19,918 nt of DNA from DALYDP01 sp964348685 (lineage in GTDB: Bacteria; Patescibacteriota; Gracilibacteria; Peribacterales; Peribacteraceae). Below are positions 13,109 through 19,918 of this stretch, one piece after another. Where the stretch lies: assembly GCA_964348685.1 (NCBI GenBank), contig CAYGDM010000015.1, positions 1 to 19,918 on the forward strand, written 5' to 3'. Below the pieces are notes generated by a model, which did not search any database, was not told where the DNA came from, and worked only from the letters and a program-made list of their open reading frames with translations. The first letter of the stretch is position 1. Each line of letters starts with the position of its first letter. Made by a program: the position numbers and the translations under genes.

Positions 13109-13792
13109 ATGAGCACCACTACTCTCCATCGGCCCGAGCACGTCGAAGTGCAGCTGAACGATCTCCAGCTCGAACAGGCCAAGAAGGCCGCGACTATCGG
13201 AGAGTTCCGGGACGGATTCAAGCAGGAGGCGATGCTCGTCATGGCCGAAGGCGACCCGGAGACGGCAAAGCTCGTGCAGTCGCGCATCGACGTCGTGGCG
13301 ACGGCGACGAAAGATCATGCCGCGCTGGCGTTGGGAAAGACGGAGGCGAACGTTCTCGGATACGCGAAGCTGGGAGGAGGAACGGGCGGGGTCGTCATGA
13401 GCGAGCAGTATTTCGGCACGGTTACGACGCTCGATAACGCGGAACAAATGCTTCATGCGGGCGACCATGAATTGCGCCATGCTGTGCAGGCGGTGCCGCA
13501 GGGCGACATCGTCTTCCAAAACAACGTCGTCGATACGCTGCATGTCGTGGAAGGCGATGCGGAATTGGCGGCGAACGCGAAGAGGAAAATGGCGGCCACG
13601 GAGCATCGTGAAGGCCAACCTGAAGAGGTCTACGCCGCCGGACAGAACGTCGCCTATGCGATCCAGCAGGTGGTCGGCAAACAACTCTGGAACGAGGTTC
13701 TTACCGAAACGGGCGACACGCAGGCGCTCCAAGAAGCCCTGAACAAGGCGGGGCAGGGTGTCAGGGGGCGGGAACCGGCGCAGGTTGGTTAA
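13109..13792 (+). CDS. Putative HExxH zinc metallopeptidase-like protein
   Basis: This 227-aa protein contains HELRHAVQ (H120, E121, H124), a match to the HExxH zinc-protease motif, in a helix-like setting. An acidic VVEGDAELAA segment about 24-28 residues later (E148 or E152) could supply the third ligand, as in gluzincins. No signal peptide is seen, so it may be cytoplasmic or exported by another route. The flanking regions are helical and Ala/Glu/Gln-rich. I did not recognise the family; the motif recalls DUF4157-type minimal zincins, but this is only motif-level similarity. The start is ATG 13109, 8 nt past a TTGACA promoter. The last 32 nt overlap the convergent gene's 3' end. Confidence 0.65.
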   Translation: MSTTTLHRPEHVEVQLNDLQLEQAKKAATIGEFRDGFKQEAMLVMAEGDPETAKLVQSRIDVVATATKDHAALALGKTEANVLGYAKLGGGTGGVVMSEQYFGTVTTLDNAEQMLHAGDHELRHAVQAVPQGDIVFQNNVVDTLHVVEGDAELAANAKRKMAATEHREGQPEEVYAAGQNVAYAIQQVVGKQLWNEVLTETGDTQALQEALNKAGQGVRGREPAQVG

Positions 13793-15209
13793 TCGGCAGG
13801 CGAGGCAGCTCCAGCGATTGCGGACCGAATCGTGTCATGGCGCGTACAGTGGCGCTCGCGGGTTTTCGCGGGCACGAGATGACCACGGTCATGCGTCGCA
13901 GGCGGAAGTTCGTCGCGACCACGGTCGCCGACATTTCCTTGCCGTCTTCATCGCGGACGACGTACTGGTTGGCATCGGCCAGTTTGTAGGTCAGGGCATT
14001 CCAGGCCAGGGTGGCGTCCCACCAATCGATTTCCTCGAAGATGTCCGATTGGCACGTTAGGAACCACGCTTGACCGAAGAATTCCTTTGCCGATGGTAGT
14101 GAAATCGTTTGGGGTCCGATTTTTTTCGGTCCTCCTCCCAGCGTGAGTTCGATGGATTGCGGCAAATCCGCGACCACGGCTTCGACGTGGGTCGGATGAT
14201 ATGGAGAAAGTTCGGTGTAGAGGTTGGCACCATCGAAGGTGCCCGTATACCGGGGTCGATGATTGCGGGCGATATCCAGCCACACTCCAGGCACAGTCGC
14301 GAAAGGGTCTTCCTCTTCCGTCTCTTTTTCTTCGAGGGGGTCGGGCGGGGGAATCGGGCAGCAGTCGTCGTCTTCTTGCCAAGCGAATTCCTCTTCGGCG
14401 TCCATGAGCGCGAGAATGGAACCTTTCCCTGGTTCCAGTTGCAACGATACGTAGTCGAAACCGCTTAACGCGTCCCGGCGCACGATGCCGATGAGGTCCG
14501 GGCTCCATGCGATGGATTCGTCGTTTTTCGCAGGCTCGAGGTCGATCCCGCTGTTACTGGAGATCCATGGTTTCATCTTCGTCTCATTGCAGACGCGCGC
14601 CAGCACGTTGTTCACGAGTCGCTCTCGCCTGTTCCCACGAAGATTCACCGTGAGAGCTGTCAATTTCGCAGCGACGTGGTGGAGGCCAATCTTCACGCCC
14701 GTTTTTTCCTGCATGAGCTGCATGGCTTCGTCGCCGCGGATGAGCCCCATCTGTCCGAACGCCTGCGGAATATCGTGCTTCCATCGCCATAACTCTTTTT
14801 CCATGCCCTCGACGCGTGCCTTCTGCTCAGCGGACACAGCGCGCGGTCGTCCATGCGTGTCCGTCTTGATGCGGCCCAGCAGCACGTCGGCGTCGCTATG
14901 CTCGGTGTCGAACGCTTCCCACAATTCGGTCGTGGCGGCATTCCACGCTCCTTGGCGCGGCGCGAATTCGTCGTCGTCTAGGTCCTTCATCCACTTCGAT
15001 AGCTGCTGTTCCGTGGTTTTCACGCGTTGCAGCACGGCAGCTTGCACAGGCGCCTCGATGGGTCGTTGTTCCGGCTCTCGCGCGTCCAATACTCCGCCCA
15101 CGCTCAAAGCGACCCAGACCGTGATTGCTCTGCAGAGCTGGTGGAGGTCGGGCAATCGTCCGATCGTTGCGGCGCCGTCGATGCCCCGGGGGGACGCGAC
15201 GTTAACCAT
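13761..15209 (-). CDS. Putative secreted protein, paralog A of a tandem pair
   Basis: This 482-aa protein is about one third identical by eye to the product of the next gene (15281-16726). The N-terminus (about 1-45) has a basic n-region, a short hydrophobic core (AITVWVALSVGG) and a possible cleavage site after LDA, so it is probably exported. Shared landmarks include ERLVNN, AWSPDL, LEPGKGSILA and AVVADLP. An acidic Cys/Pro-rich insert (about 285-310) is specific to this copy. Both copies end in ELPRL plus a Pro/Ala tail. No known domain was recognised. GTG 15215, 6 nt after GGAG, is an alternative start; I chose ATG 15209, 6 nt after the -10 box. Confidence 0.75.
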   Translation of the reverse strand: MVNVASPRGIDGAATIGRLPDLHQLCRAITVWVALSVGGVLDAREPEQRPIEAPVQAAVLQRVKTTEQQLSKWMKDLDDDEFAPRQGAWNAATTELWEAFDTEHSDADVLLGRIKTDTHGRPRAVSAEQKARVEGMEKELWRWKHDIPQAFGQMGLIRGDEAMQLMQEKTGVKIGLHHVAAKLTALTVNLRGNRRERLVNNVLARVCNETKMKPWISSNSGIDLEPAKNDESIAWSPDLIGIVRRDALSGFDYVSLQLEPGKGSILALMDAEEEFAWQEDDDCCPIPPPDPLEEKETEEEDPFATVPGVWLDIARNHRPRYTGTFDGANLYTELSPYHPTHVEAVVADLPQSIELTLGGGPKKIGPQTISLPSAKEFFGQAWFLTCQSDIFEEIDWWDATLAWNALTYKLADANQYVVRDEDGKEMSATVVATNFRLRRMTVVISCPRKPASATVRAMTRFGPQSLELPRLPINQPAPVPAP

Positions 15210-15218
15210 GGACACGGA
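15095..15218. repeat. 124-nt direct repeat, copy 1 (5' end of paralog A)
   Basis: These 124 nt are identical to 16612-16735. With one mismatch the match extends to 15225/16742. The block covers the GGAG/-10 region, the start codon and the signal-peptide codons, and ends where the two proteins diverge. Confidence 0.95.
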
Positions 15219-15245
15219 TTACTCCTGCGGAGCCATGAGCGTCAA
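15216..15245 (-). promoter_or_regulatory. Candidate promoter of paralog A
   Basis: TTGACG (15240-15245) and TAATCC (15216-15221) are spaced by 18 nt, with the -10 ending 6 nt before ATG 15209. The GGAG just upstream of TAATCC could instead act as an SD for GTG 15215. Confidence 0.4.
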
Positions 15246-15280
15246 GCGTTGTATATTCGTTGGCGATTTTCAGGAGGCGA

Positions 15281-16726
15281 TTATTGAGCCGGAAGCGGCG
15301 CTGGCGGGGTGACGGGTTGAAGGCGGGGGAGTTCGAGTTCTTGCTCGGACATCCGCGAATACACCGTGACCATGCCTGATACGGGCTCGTGCGGGCATCG
15401 CAGGGTGACTTTCATTGATCGGCATTCGAAATCCGTGCACGTGATGTTCGTCGGCATGAGGGATCCGTTGCGGTCGCGGAGCGCGTACCGGTTCGAATCG
15501 CCGAAATAGAACGTCAGCGCATCCCACTCAACGGGGGACGTCGCCCAGTCGACGTGCGGGAACAGGTGTGACACGCATTCCACTTGCCATTGTCCGTCGG
15601 GCAGCTGAGTGGGGTTTTGAAGGCCCAGTGTTTGCTCGCCCATCTTCCGTGCCCCTTTATTGATACCGAGCTCCATCGAGATAGGTAGGTCGGCAACGAC
15701 CGCGTTGACGTGCTTCGGCTGCAGGGCCTGGGATTGCCGATAGATGTTATTGCCGAAGGGGTGCGTGATCGGGGGGCGTCCGCTCTGCGGGAGGGTCAAC
15801 GTTATCGACCAGATATCTTCGTCCTTCGTGGACGGATCGCGCACGTGGTGTTGCGTTCCATCTCCATTCTTCACGGGTGTCATGGACGAATACGTTCCGA
15901 CCTCATTTATAAATGCCAAGATCTGTCCTCGCCCCGGTTCCATCTGCAACTCGACGTTCGACGGCAGCCCGAATTCGTCTGTTGTGACGACTCCGAGCAG
16001 GTCGGGGCTCCATGCGACGGATTCTTTCGCCTCGGCGGGCATAAGCCTCACGCCGCCGTCGTTTTGAAGCGCGGGTTTCGAATGGGAAGCATTCGCCGAT
16101 CGCGAGAGGATGTTGTTCACCAAGCGTTCCGCGCGCTCGCCCTCTAGTCGCAGCGTATTCGCCATGAGTTCGGGCATGGTCTCGTCGGCCACGGTTACGT
16201 TCAACCTCAACTTGTTACCTATCAAACGTATCGCCATGTCGCCCCGAATTCGACCCCGCGGCGGCAAAGCGGTAGGCCCTCTTCTCCATGTAGCAAGCTC
16301 CGTTTTCAATACCTGATGCCGACCCTGTTGTTCGGGTGACAGTTCGAGGGGTTTTCCCCGAGCATCGACTTTCAAGGCTGCCAATATGGCGTCCGGATCG
16401 TCGGTCTCTTCGTCGAATGCCTTCCACATCGCGTCATGCGCTTTGTGCCACGCCGCCTGCCGAATGCCGAACTCCGTTTCGTGGTTCATGTCCTTCATCC
16501 ATGCGCGCAGCTCCGCCCGAGGCGTTTCAGTCGGATCGGAGGGTGCGTTCGCGGGAACCTGAGATGGTTTGTACGGCGACGGTGGTGATTGCTCCTGTGC
16601 CTGCATCACGTCGCCCACGCTCAAAGCGACCCAGACCGTGATTGCTCTGCAGAGCTGGTGGAGGTCGGGCAATCGTCCGATCGTTGCGGCGCCGTCGATG
16701 CCCCGGGGGGACGCGACGTTAACCAT
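15281..16726 (-). CDS. Putative secreted protein, paralog B of a tandem pair
   Basis: This 481-aa protein has the same layout as paralog A: an identical N-terminal signal region through ALSVG, a possible cleavage after VMQA, a Pro-rich linker (about 45-65), then the shared body with WMKDM, ERLVNNILSR, AWSPDLLG, LQMEPGRGQILA, AVVADLP and a C-terminal ELPRL before a Pro/Ala-rich tail. It lacks the acidic Cys/Pro insert of A. The function is unknown. Possible starts are ATG 16750, GTG 16732 and ATG 16726; the shared block and promoter favour 16726 or 16732. It lies 45 nt after the secD stop, where secF is often found, and 71 nt before paralog A. Confidence 0.75.
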   Translation of the reverse strand: MVNVASPRGIDGAATIGRLPDLHQLCRAITVWVALSVGDVMQAQEQSPPSPYKPSQVPANAPSDPTETPRAELRAWMKDMNHETEFGIRQAAWHKAHDAMWKAFDEETDDPDAILAALKVDARGKPLELSPEQQGRHQVLKTELATWRRGPTALPPRGRIRGDMAIRLIGNKLRLNVTVADETMPELMANTLRLEGERAERLVNNILSRSANASHSKPALQNDGGVRLMPAEAKESVAWSPDLLGVVTTDEFGLPSNVELQMEPGRGQILAFINEVGTYSSMTPVKNGDGTQHHVRDPSTKDEDIWSITLTLPQSGRPPITHPFGNNIYRQSQALQPKHVNAVVADLPISMELGINKGARKMGEQTLGLQNPTQLPDGQWQVECVSHLFPHVDWATSPVEWDALTFYFGDSNRYALRDRNGSLMPTNITCTDFECRSMKVTLRCPHEPVSGMVTVYSRMSEQELELPRLQPVTPPAPLPAQ

Positions 16727-16735
16727 GGACACGGA
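16612..16735. repeat. 124-nt direct repeat, copy 2 (5' end of paralog B)
   Basis: Identical to 15095-15218 (offset 1517). Outside this block, and beyond a further 7 nt with one mismatch, the flanking DNA is different. Confidence 0.95.
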
Positions 16736-16761
16736 ATACTCCGCGCCCATGGCGACGTCAA
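16733..16761 (-). promoter_or_regulatory. Candidate promoter of paralog B
   Basis: TTGACG (16756-16761) and TATTCC (16733-16738) are spaced by 17 nt. The -10 ends 6 nt before ATG 16726, matching the layout at paralog A. Confidence 0.4.
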
Positions 16762-16771
16762 GAAGCGGTGA

Positions 16772-17863
16772 TTATTTGCCCATTCCCGGGAACAGCGCGG
16801 CGTTCTCGGCCAGCGACGTGCCCGAGACTCGGCGGGCGATCCAGTGCGAGACGATCATGCCCGTGAACATCGAGATGAGGACACCGATGCCGAGCGTGAC
16901 CGCGAAGCCGCGGACGATCGATGTGCCGATCAGGAAGAGCAGCGCGCAGGTGATGAGCGTGGAGATGTTGCTGTCGCGGACGGACGGCCAGGCCTTCTCG
17001 AAGCCGATGTCGACCGCCGTGCGCAGTGCTTTGCCTTTGCGGAGCTCTTCTTTCACGCGCTCGAAGACGAGCACGTTCGTGTCGACGGCCATGCCGATCG
17101 AGAGGATCAAACCGGCGGCGCCCGCGAGCGTGAGAACCATGTACTGGTTCGTGAAGAGGAACAGCGGGAGTTTGAACAGCGCGAGGAAGACGACCGCGTA
17201 CATCGTGAGTGCGAGCGCGGCAATGACGCCGAAGGCGCGGTAGAAGAGGATCATGTAGAGCATCACGATGATGATGCCGATGAGGCCGGCCATCACCGAC
17301 GTGCGGAGCGCTTCGGCGCCGAGCGTGGGTTCGACCGTGCGCTGACCGACCAAGTGGATCGGGGCGGGGATGGCGCCGGTGTTGAGGTCTTGGGCAAGCT
17401 GCTGCGCTTCCTGGACGCTTGCATTGCCCGTGATCACGGCTGTTCCGCCGGTGATTTCGCTCTCCACGCGGGGCGCGGTCACGAGCTGTCCGCCGACGAA
17501 GATCGCGATCTGCTTGCCGATGTTGCGCTTCGTGAGGTCTCGGAAGATGTCGCCGCCTTCGTCGTCGAAGGCGATCTGCACCACCGGGATGTTGGTGGTC
17601 GGGTCGAGGACCGCCGTTGCCGAGCGGAAGTGTTTGCCGTCGAGCGGCGTGTCTTTCCAGCCGGTGGGTTCCAGCGAGAAGAAGAGCATGCGTAGGGAGA
17701 CCGCTTGTTCGTCGCTGCGGACGCGGCCGAACTGGAGGTCTTCCAGCATCGTATCCGCGCGGTTCTTCGCGTCCGTTCCGGTCACGACGAGCTCGTCGTA
17801 CGAGGCGGAGTCGGGCGTGGTGAACGCGGCGCGGTTCACCTTGATGATGTGGTAGCCGAACGG
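16772..17863 (-). CDS. secD: SecD, C-terminal part (after assembly gap)
   Basis: These 363 codons continue the secD gene that begins at 19179, on the far side of a 10-N gap. The first residues, PFGYHIIKV, are the end of a parvulin domain. The SecD P1 domain then resumes: a WKDTPLDGKH stretch, VVQIAFDDEGGDIF, LTKRNIGKQIAIFVGGQLV and the GG/ITGN segment. About 195 residues in, TM2-TM6 follow, with the signature GMAVDTNVLVFERVKEE. SecD/SecF use proton flow to pull proteins out of SecYEG. The frame differs from the 5' part only because the N count is not the true gap length. No secF follows; a secreted paralog gene does. Confidence 0.93.
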   Translation of the reverse strand, partial: PFGYHIIKVNRAAFTTPDSASYDELVVTGTDAKNRADTMLEDLQFGRVRSDEQAVSLRMLFFSLEPTGWKDTPLDGKHFRSATAVLDPTTNIPVVQIAFDDEGGDIFRDLTKRNIGKQIAIFVGGQLVTAPRVESEITGGTAVITGNASVQEAQQLAQDLNTGAIPAPIHLVGQRTVEPTLGAEALRTSVMAGLIGIIIVMLYMILFYRAFGVIAALALTMYAVVFLALFKLPLFLFTNQYMVLTLAGAAGLILSIGMAVDTNVLVFERVKEELRKGKALRTAVDIGFEKAWPSVRDSNISTLITCALLFLIGTSIVRGFAVTLGIGVLISMFTGMIVSHWIARRVSGTSLAENAALFPGMGK

Positions 17864-17873
17864 NNNNNNNNNN
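17864..17873. other. Assembly gap (10 N) inside secD
   Basis: Ten N lie within the parvulin domain. The 5' part ends at GQI and the 3' part begins at PFGYHII. Parvulins such as PrsA and SurA have about six residues here, so about 17 missing bases would restore the frame. Ten N cannot: 2, 5, 8, 11, 14 or 17 are required. Confidence 0.95.
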
Positions 17874-19179
17874 GGATTTGTCCTTCCGCGCCACCGAACG
17901 CGGCTTCGGCGAACGACGCTGCCAACTGTTCGCGGCCGACGACGCCGATGCGTCCGGCTTGGTCTTTCGTGAGGGCGTCGTTGTCGGCGCGGGCGATCGT
18001 GTCGAAGTTTTCGCCGGCGTCGATGCGATCGCGCAGTGCTTCGGCGTGGGCGAGTGCGTCATCTTTCGTGCGGGTGACGGTCGTCGCGGCCGATTGGGCG
18101 CCCGCGTACGCAACGAGGACGTGGCTGACGTCGACTTGTTCTTTACCGGCCTGGAAGAGGCCGAGGAATAGAATGCGGGCAGAGCCGTCGTCCATCGAGG
18201 TGACGGCGAGTTCCGATTGCTTCATGCCGCGGAGCGTCGTGGTGACGCGCAGGGGGACTTCGTCGTTGAGCAGGCGGTTATCGTAGGTGTTGGCCGTGAG
18301 GCCGGTGCCCGTCGCTTCAAGTCGTTCGAAAGCGAGCGTGGCCGCCTGCAGCACGCGACCCGTTTGGACGCGCGGACCGAGGATCTGGACGAGGAAAATG
18401 CCGCGTATGTCGCGCTCCACCGGGATGCCGTCGTCGCCGGGGACCATGCTGGGCAGGCCGCCTTCGAGTTGGATCACGCCCCGTTCCGGGGTCGCATCCC
18501 AGAGCGTCTCAAGGCCCGTCGGGAGCTGATCGCGGAAGAAGAGCTGGCTGTCGGCGAACGCCATGCCGAGTTCGTCGCCCATGTCCTGGCCGACGCTCTG
18601 GAGCGTGCCAGACCCGTTACGGATGTCTTGGAGCGTGGCGGCGGCCGTCGCGCGGACGGTCGCTTCGAATTCAGGCGTCGCTTCGGCCTGTTCTTCTTTG
18701 AATTCGAGCTGGATCGTCTTTCCCACCGTGTCGATGCACGTTTGCGTCTCGATGACGCCCGGGCACTCCACGAGGAGGTGCTTCTCGTCGCCGACGTACG
18801 ACGGGGTGATGGTGGCTTCGCTCACGCCGAGCGAGTTGATACGGCGTTCGAGGACGGTGCGGATCGCTTCGACGATATTGCCGCGCTGTTCTTCGAGCAC
18901 CCGGCGCTGCTCGCGCAGGATTGCCAGCGTTTCGGCGCTTGCTCCGACTGTTTCAGCGGCCCGGATGTCGGCATCCATGGTTTCAAGCTGCGAGCGGATT
19001 TCGTCCTCTGAGATACGGAAATCGAGCTGGGTGCCTCCGGCGAGGTCGAGGCCGAAGTGGAACGGCGGATTGAGCCACGAAGGAAGCTGCGACTTGAGGC
19101 CGGACGGAAGGGCGACGAAGAGGAGCGCGAGCCCCGCGACGGCGGTGACGATGGGCCAGGTGGAAGTGCGTTGAGCCAT
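17874..19179 (-). CDS. secD: SecD, N-terminal part, with embedded parvulin (PpiC-type) domain
   Basis: These 435 codons carry TM1 (about 9-25), the SecD signature FGLDLAGGTQLDF (42-54), a charged helical segment (55-105), ERRINSLGVSEATI, LLVECPG and IQLEFKEE of the P1 domain. Where ordinary SecD moves on quickly, there is a long insertion: about 165-345 of unrecognised sequence, then a parvulin prolyl isomerase domain from about 349 (VSHVLVAY with the conserved His353, AGENFDTIARADND, QLAASFAEAAF) to the gap and beyond. Parvulins such as PrsA and SurA fold exported proteins. The whole protein would be about 804 aa. It starts 2 nt after the lipoprotein gene stop with no SD, so the two are probably cotranslated. 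Confidence 0.92.
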
Positions 19180-19181
19180 AA

Positions 19182-19847
19182 TTAGAGGGGAGTGACGGTG
19201 ACGTTGAGGCCGACGTTTACGTCGTCGGCGAAGATCTGGGCGAGTTCGATATCGGGGATGCCGTCGATGACGAGCGGCGTCGGGAAGTTCGCGTCGAGGA
19301 CGCGCATCGTACTGACCAGGCGATCGTTTACGAAGAGGCCGAGATCTTTGCTTATGTTCGCCCCGAAGAGGGTGCGCATCTGCCCGAGGCCTTCATCCGT
19401 GAATTTGATGCGTACGAGGGCTCCTTGGCCGCCCGGGCTGGGGGCCGCGACGATGCTGATGATGTCGTCGCCGTTGACGTTCGTTCTCAGGAAGCCGCCG
19501 AGCCCTTCGACCGTGACATCGGCGCCCGAGGCGGTCGTCGTTTCCATGATGTCGAACGTGAAATCGGAGGCCATTTCTTCCGTCAGGATGTCCGCGCTTT
19601 CACCGTCGGAGACCCCCAGCGTGAGCGTCACGCCCTCGGCGTCTTTCACGATGTTCTTCTCCGTCAGGGTCGCGTCCAGGCGTTCCAGCCGGCGCTCGGC
19701 CACGCGAATAGTCGCTTTGGCGAGTTCTTCGACCGAGGTCGGGTCCTGCGTGTCGAAGGTCAACCGATAGGTGACCGTCGTCGGGCCGCCGCACGAGGCG
19801 AGACTCGCGGCCGAAAGGCCCAAAACGGTAAGTGTGTCAAAACGCAT
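19182..19847 (-). CDS. Lipoprotein resembling the SecD P1 periplasmic domain
   Basis: This 221-aa protein has a type II signal peptide with lipobox LASC (C19) and no other membrane segment. The mature part follows the SecD P1 layout of its neighbour: ATIRVAERRLERL (45-57) matches EAIRTVLERRINSL, GVTLTLGV matches LLVECPG, and VRIKFTDEGLGQM, ANISKDLGLFVNDRLVSTMRV (163-183) matches VQIAFDDEGGDIF, RNIGKQIAIFVGGQLVTAPRV. The resemblance was judged by eye. It is probably a membrane-tethered P1 module that works with SecD during export (inference). The gene comes first in a two-gene operon with secD and has a promoter with the -10 8 nt before the ATG. Confidence 0.82.
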   Translation of the reverse strand: MRFDTLTVLGLSAASLASCGGPTTVTYRLTFDTQDPTSVEELAKATIRVAERRLERLDATLTEKNIVKDAEGVTLTLGVSDGESADILTEEMASDFTFDIMETTTASGADVTVEGLGGFLRTNVNGDDIISIVAAPSPGGQGALVRIKFTDEGLGQMRTLFGANISKDLGLFVNDRLVSTMRVLDANFPTPLVIDGIPDIELAQIFADDVNVGLNVTVTPL

Positions 19848-19855
19848 GCCCGGGG

Positions 19856-19884
19856 AGTGTAGGCGATGGTTGCCAGGCGGGCAA
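19856..19884 (-). promoter_or_regulatory. Promoter of the SecD-like lipoprotein and secD
   Basis: TTGCCC (19879-19884) and TACACT (19856-19861) are spaced by 17 nt. The -10 ends 8 nt before ATG 19847, so the mRNA would be nearly leaderless. Nothing else is recognised in 19885-19918. Confidence 0.5.
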
Positions 19885-19918
19885 AGGGGTTATCTCGGCA
19901 AAATTAAGGTCGTATCGG

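Noticed and set aside
15216..15225. GGAG as the SD for a GTG start at 15215 (and 16732)
   Set aside because: It cannot be excluded. I preferred the ATG six bases on because its spacing to the -10-like box matches other genes and the protein differs by only two residues.
17836..17880. Frameshift or pseudogene in secD
   Set aside because: The frame change is fully explained by an assembly gap of arbitrary length; residues on both sides fit one continuous parvulin domain.
16758..18113. 451-aa minus-strand frame across the N gap
   Set aside because: It is an Arg/Pro/His-rich shifted frame of secD; the real SecD motifs lie in the other frames on either side of the gap.

Overview
The window is about 19.9 kb of moderately GC-rich bacterial DNA using the standard code (TGA is a stop, for example in the sigma factor and peptide deformylase genes). 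The gene content (GatB, Def, Nth, ThyA, FolA, MscL, DipZ, SecD, an SLH-domain surface protein, several lipoproteins and many proteins I do not recognise) and the 10-N scaffold gap suggest a metagenome-derived genome of an uncultivated bacterium. A Patescibacteria/CPR-type lineage such as the Peregrinibacteria/Peribacteria group is possible, but that placement is inference and weakly supported.

Layout. 1-3600 (minus strand): gatB, then a coiled-coil lipoprotein, an unrecognised 307-aa protein and a second lipoprotein paralogous to the first, closed by a clear rho-independent terminator. 3600-6100: an ECF-type sigma factor diverging from gatB, convergent def, a DnaQ-type exonuclease, and divergent nth. 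6100-8550: a two-gene unit of small membrane proteins with a textbook promoter and Shine-Dalgarno (SD) sites, a terminator, then dipZ. 8550-9950 (minus): two very basic small proteins, mscL, a block of three consecutive perfect hairpins, and a 50-aa protein divergent from thyA. 9950-13030 (plus): thyA, an SLH/GerMN surface protein and folA. 13030-16750: a putative HExxH metallopeptidase overlapping tail to tail with the first of two large secreted paralogs whose 5' ends are identical over 124 nt. 16750-19918 (minus): a lipoprotein that looks like a soluble SecD P1 domain, followed by secD, which carries an embedded parvulin-type prolyl isomerase domain and is broken by the assembly gap.

How it fits together. 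Nucleotide and translation housekeeping genes are interleaved with an export and cell-envelope theme: SecD with a built-in foldase, a SecD-like lipoprotein, DipZ for periplasmic thiol-disulfide chemistry, several lipoproteins and exported proteins, an SLH protein and MscL. Two observations stand out. One is the SecD-parvulin fusion with its companion lipoprotein. The other is the promoter architecture: about sixteen genes have a -10-like hexamer 6-10 nt before the start codon and no SD, implying leaderless or near-leaderless mRNAs, whereas the small orphan proteins have strong AT-rich promoters, real 5' UTRs and good SD sites. No tRNA, rRNA, CRISPR array, insertion sequence or phage gene was recognised. 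No stretch over 300 bases lacks a gene.
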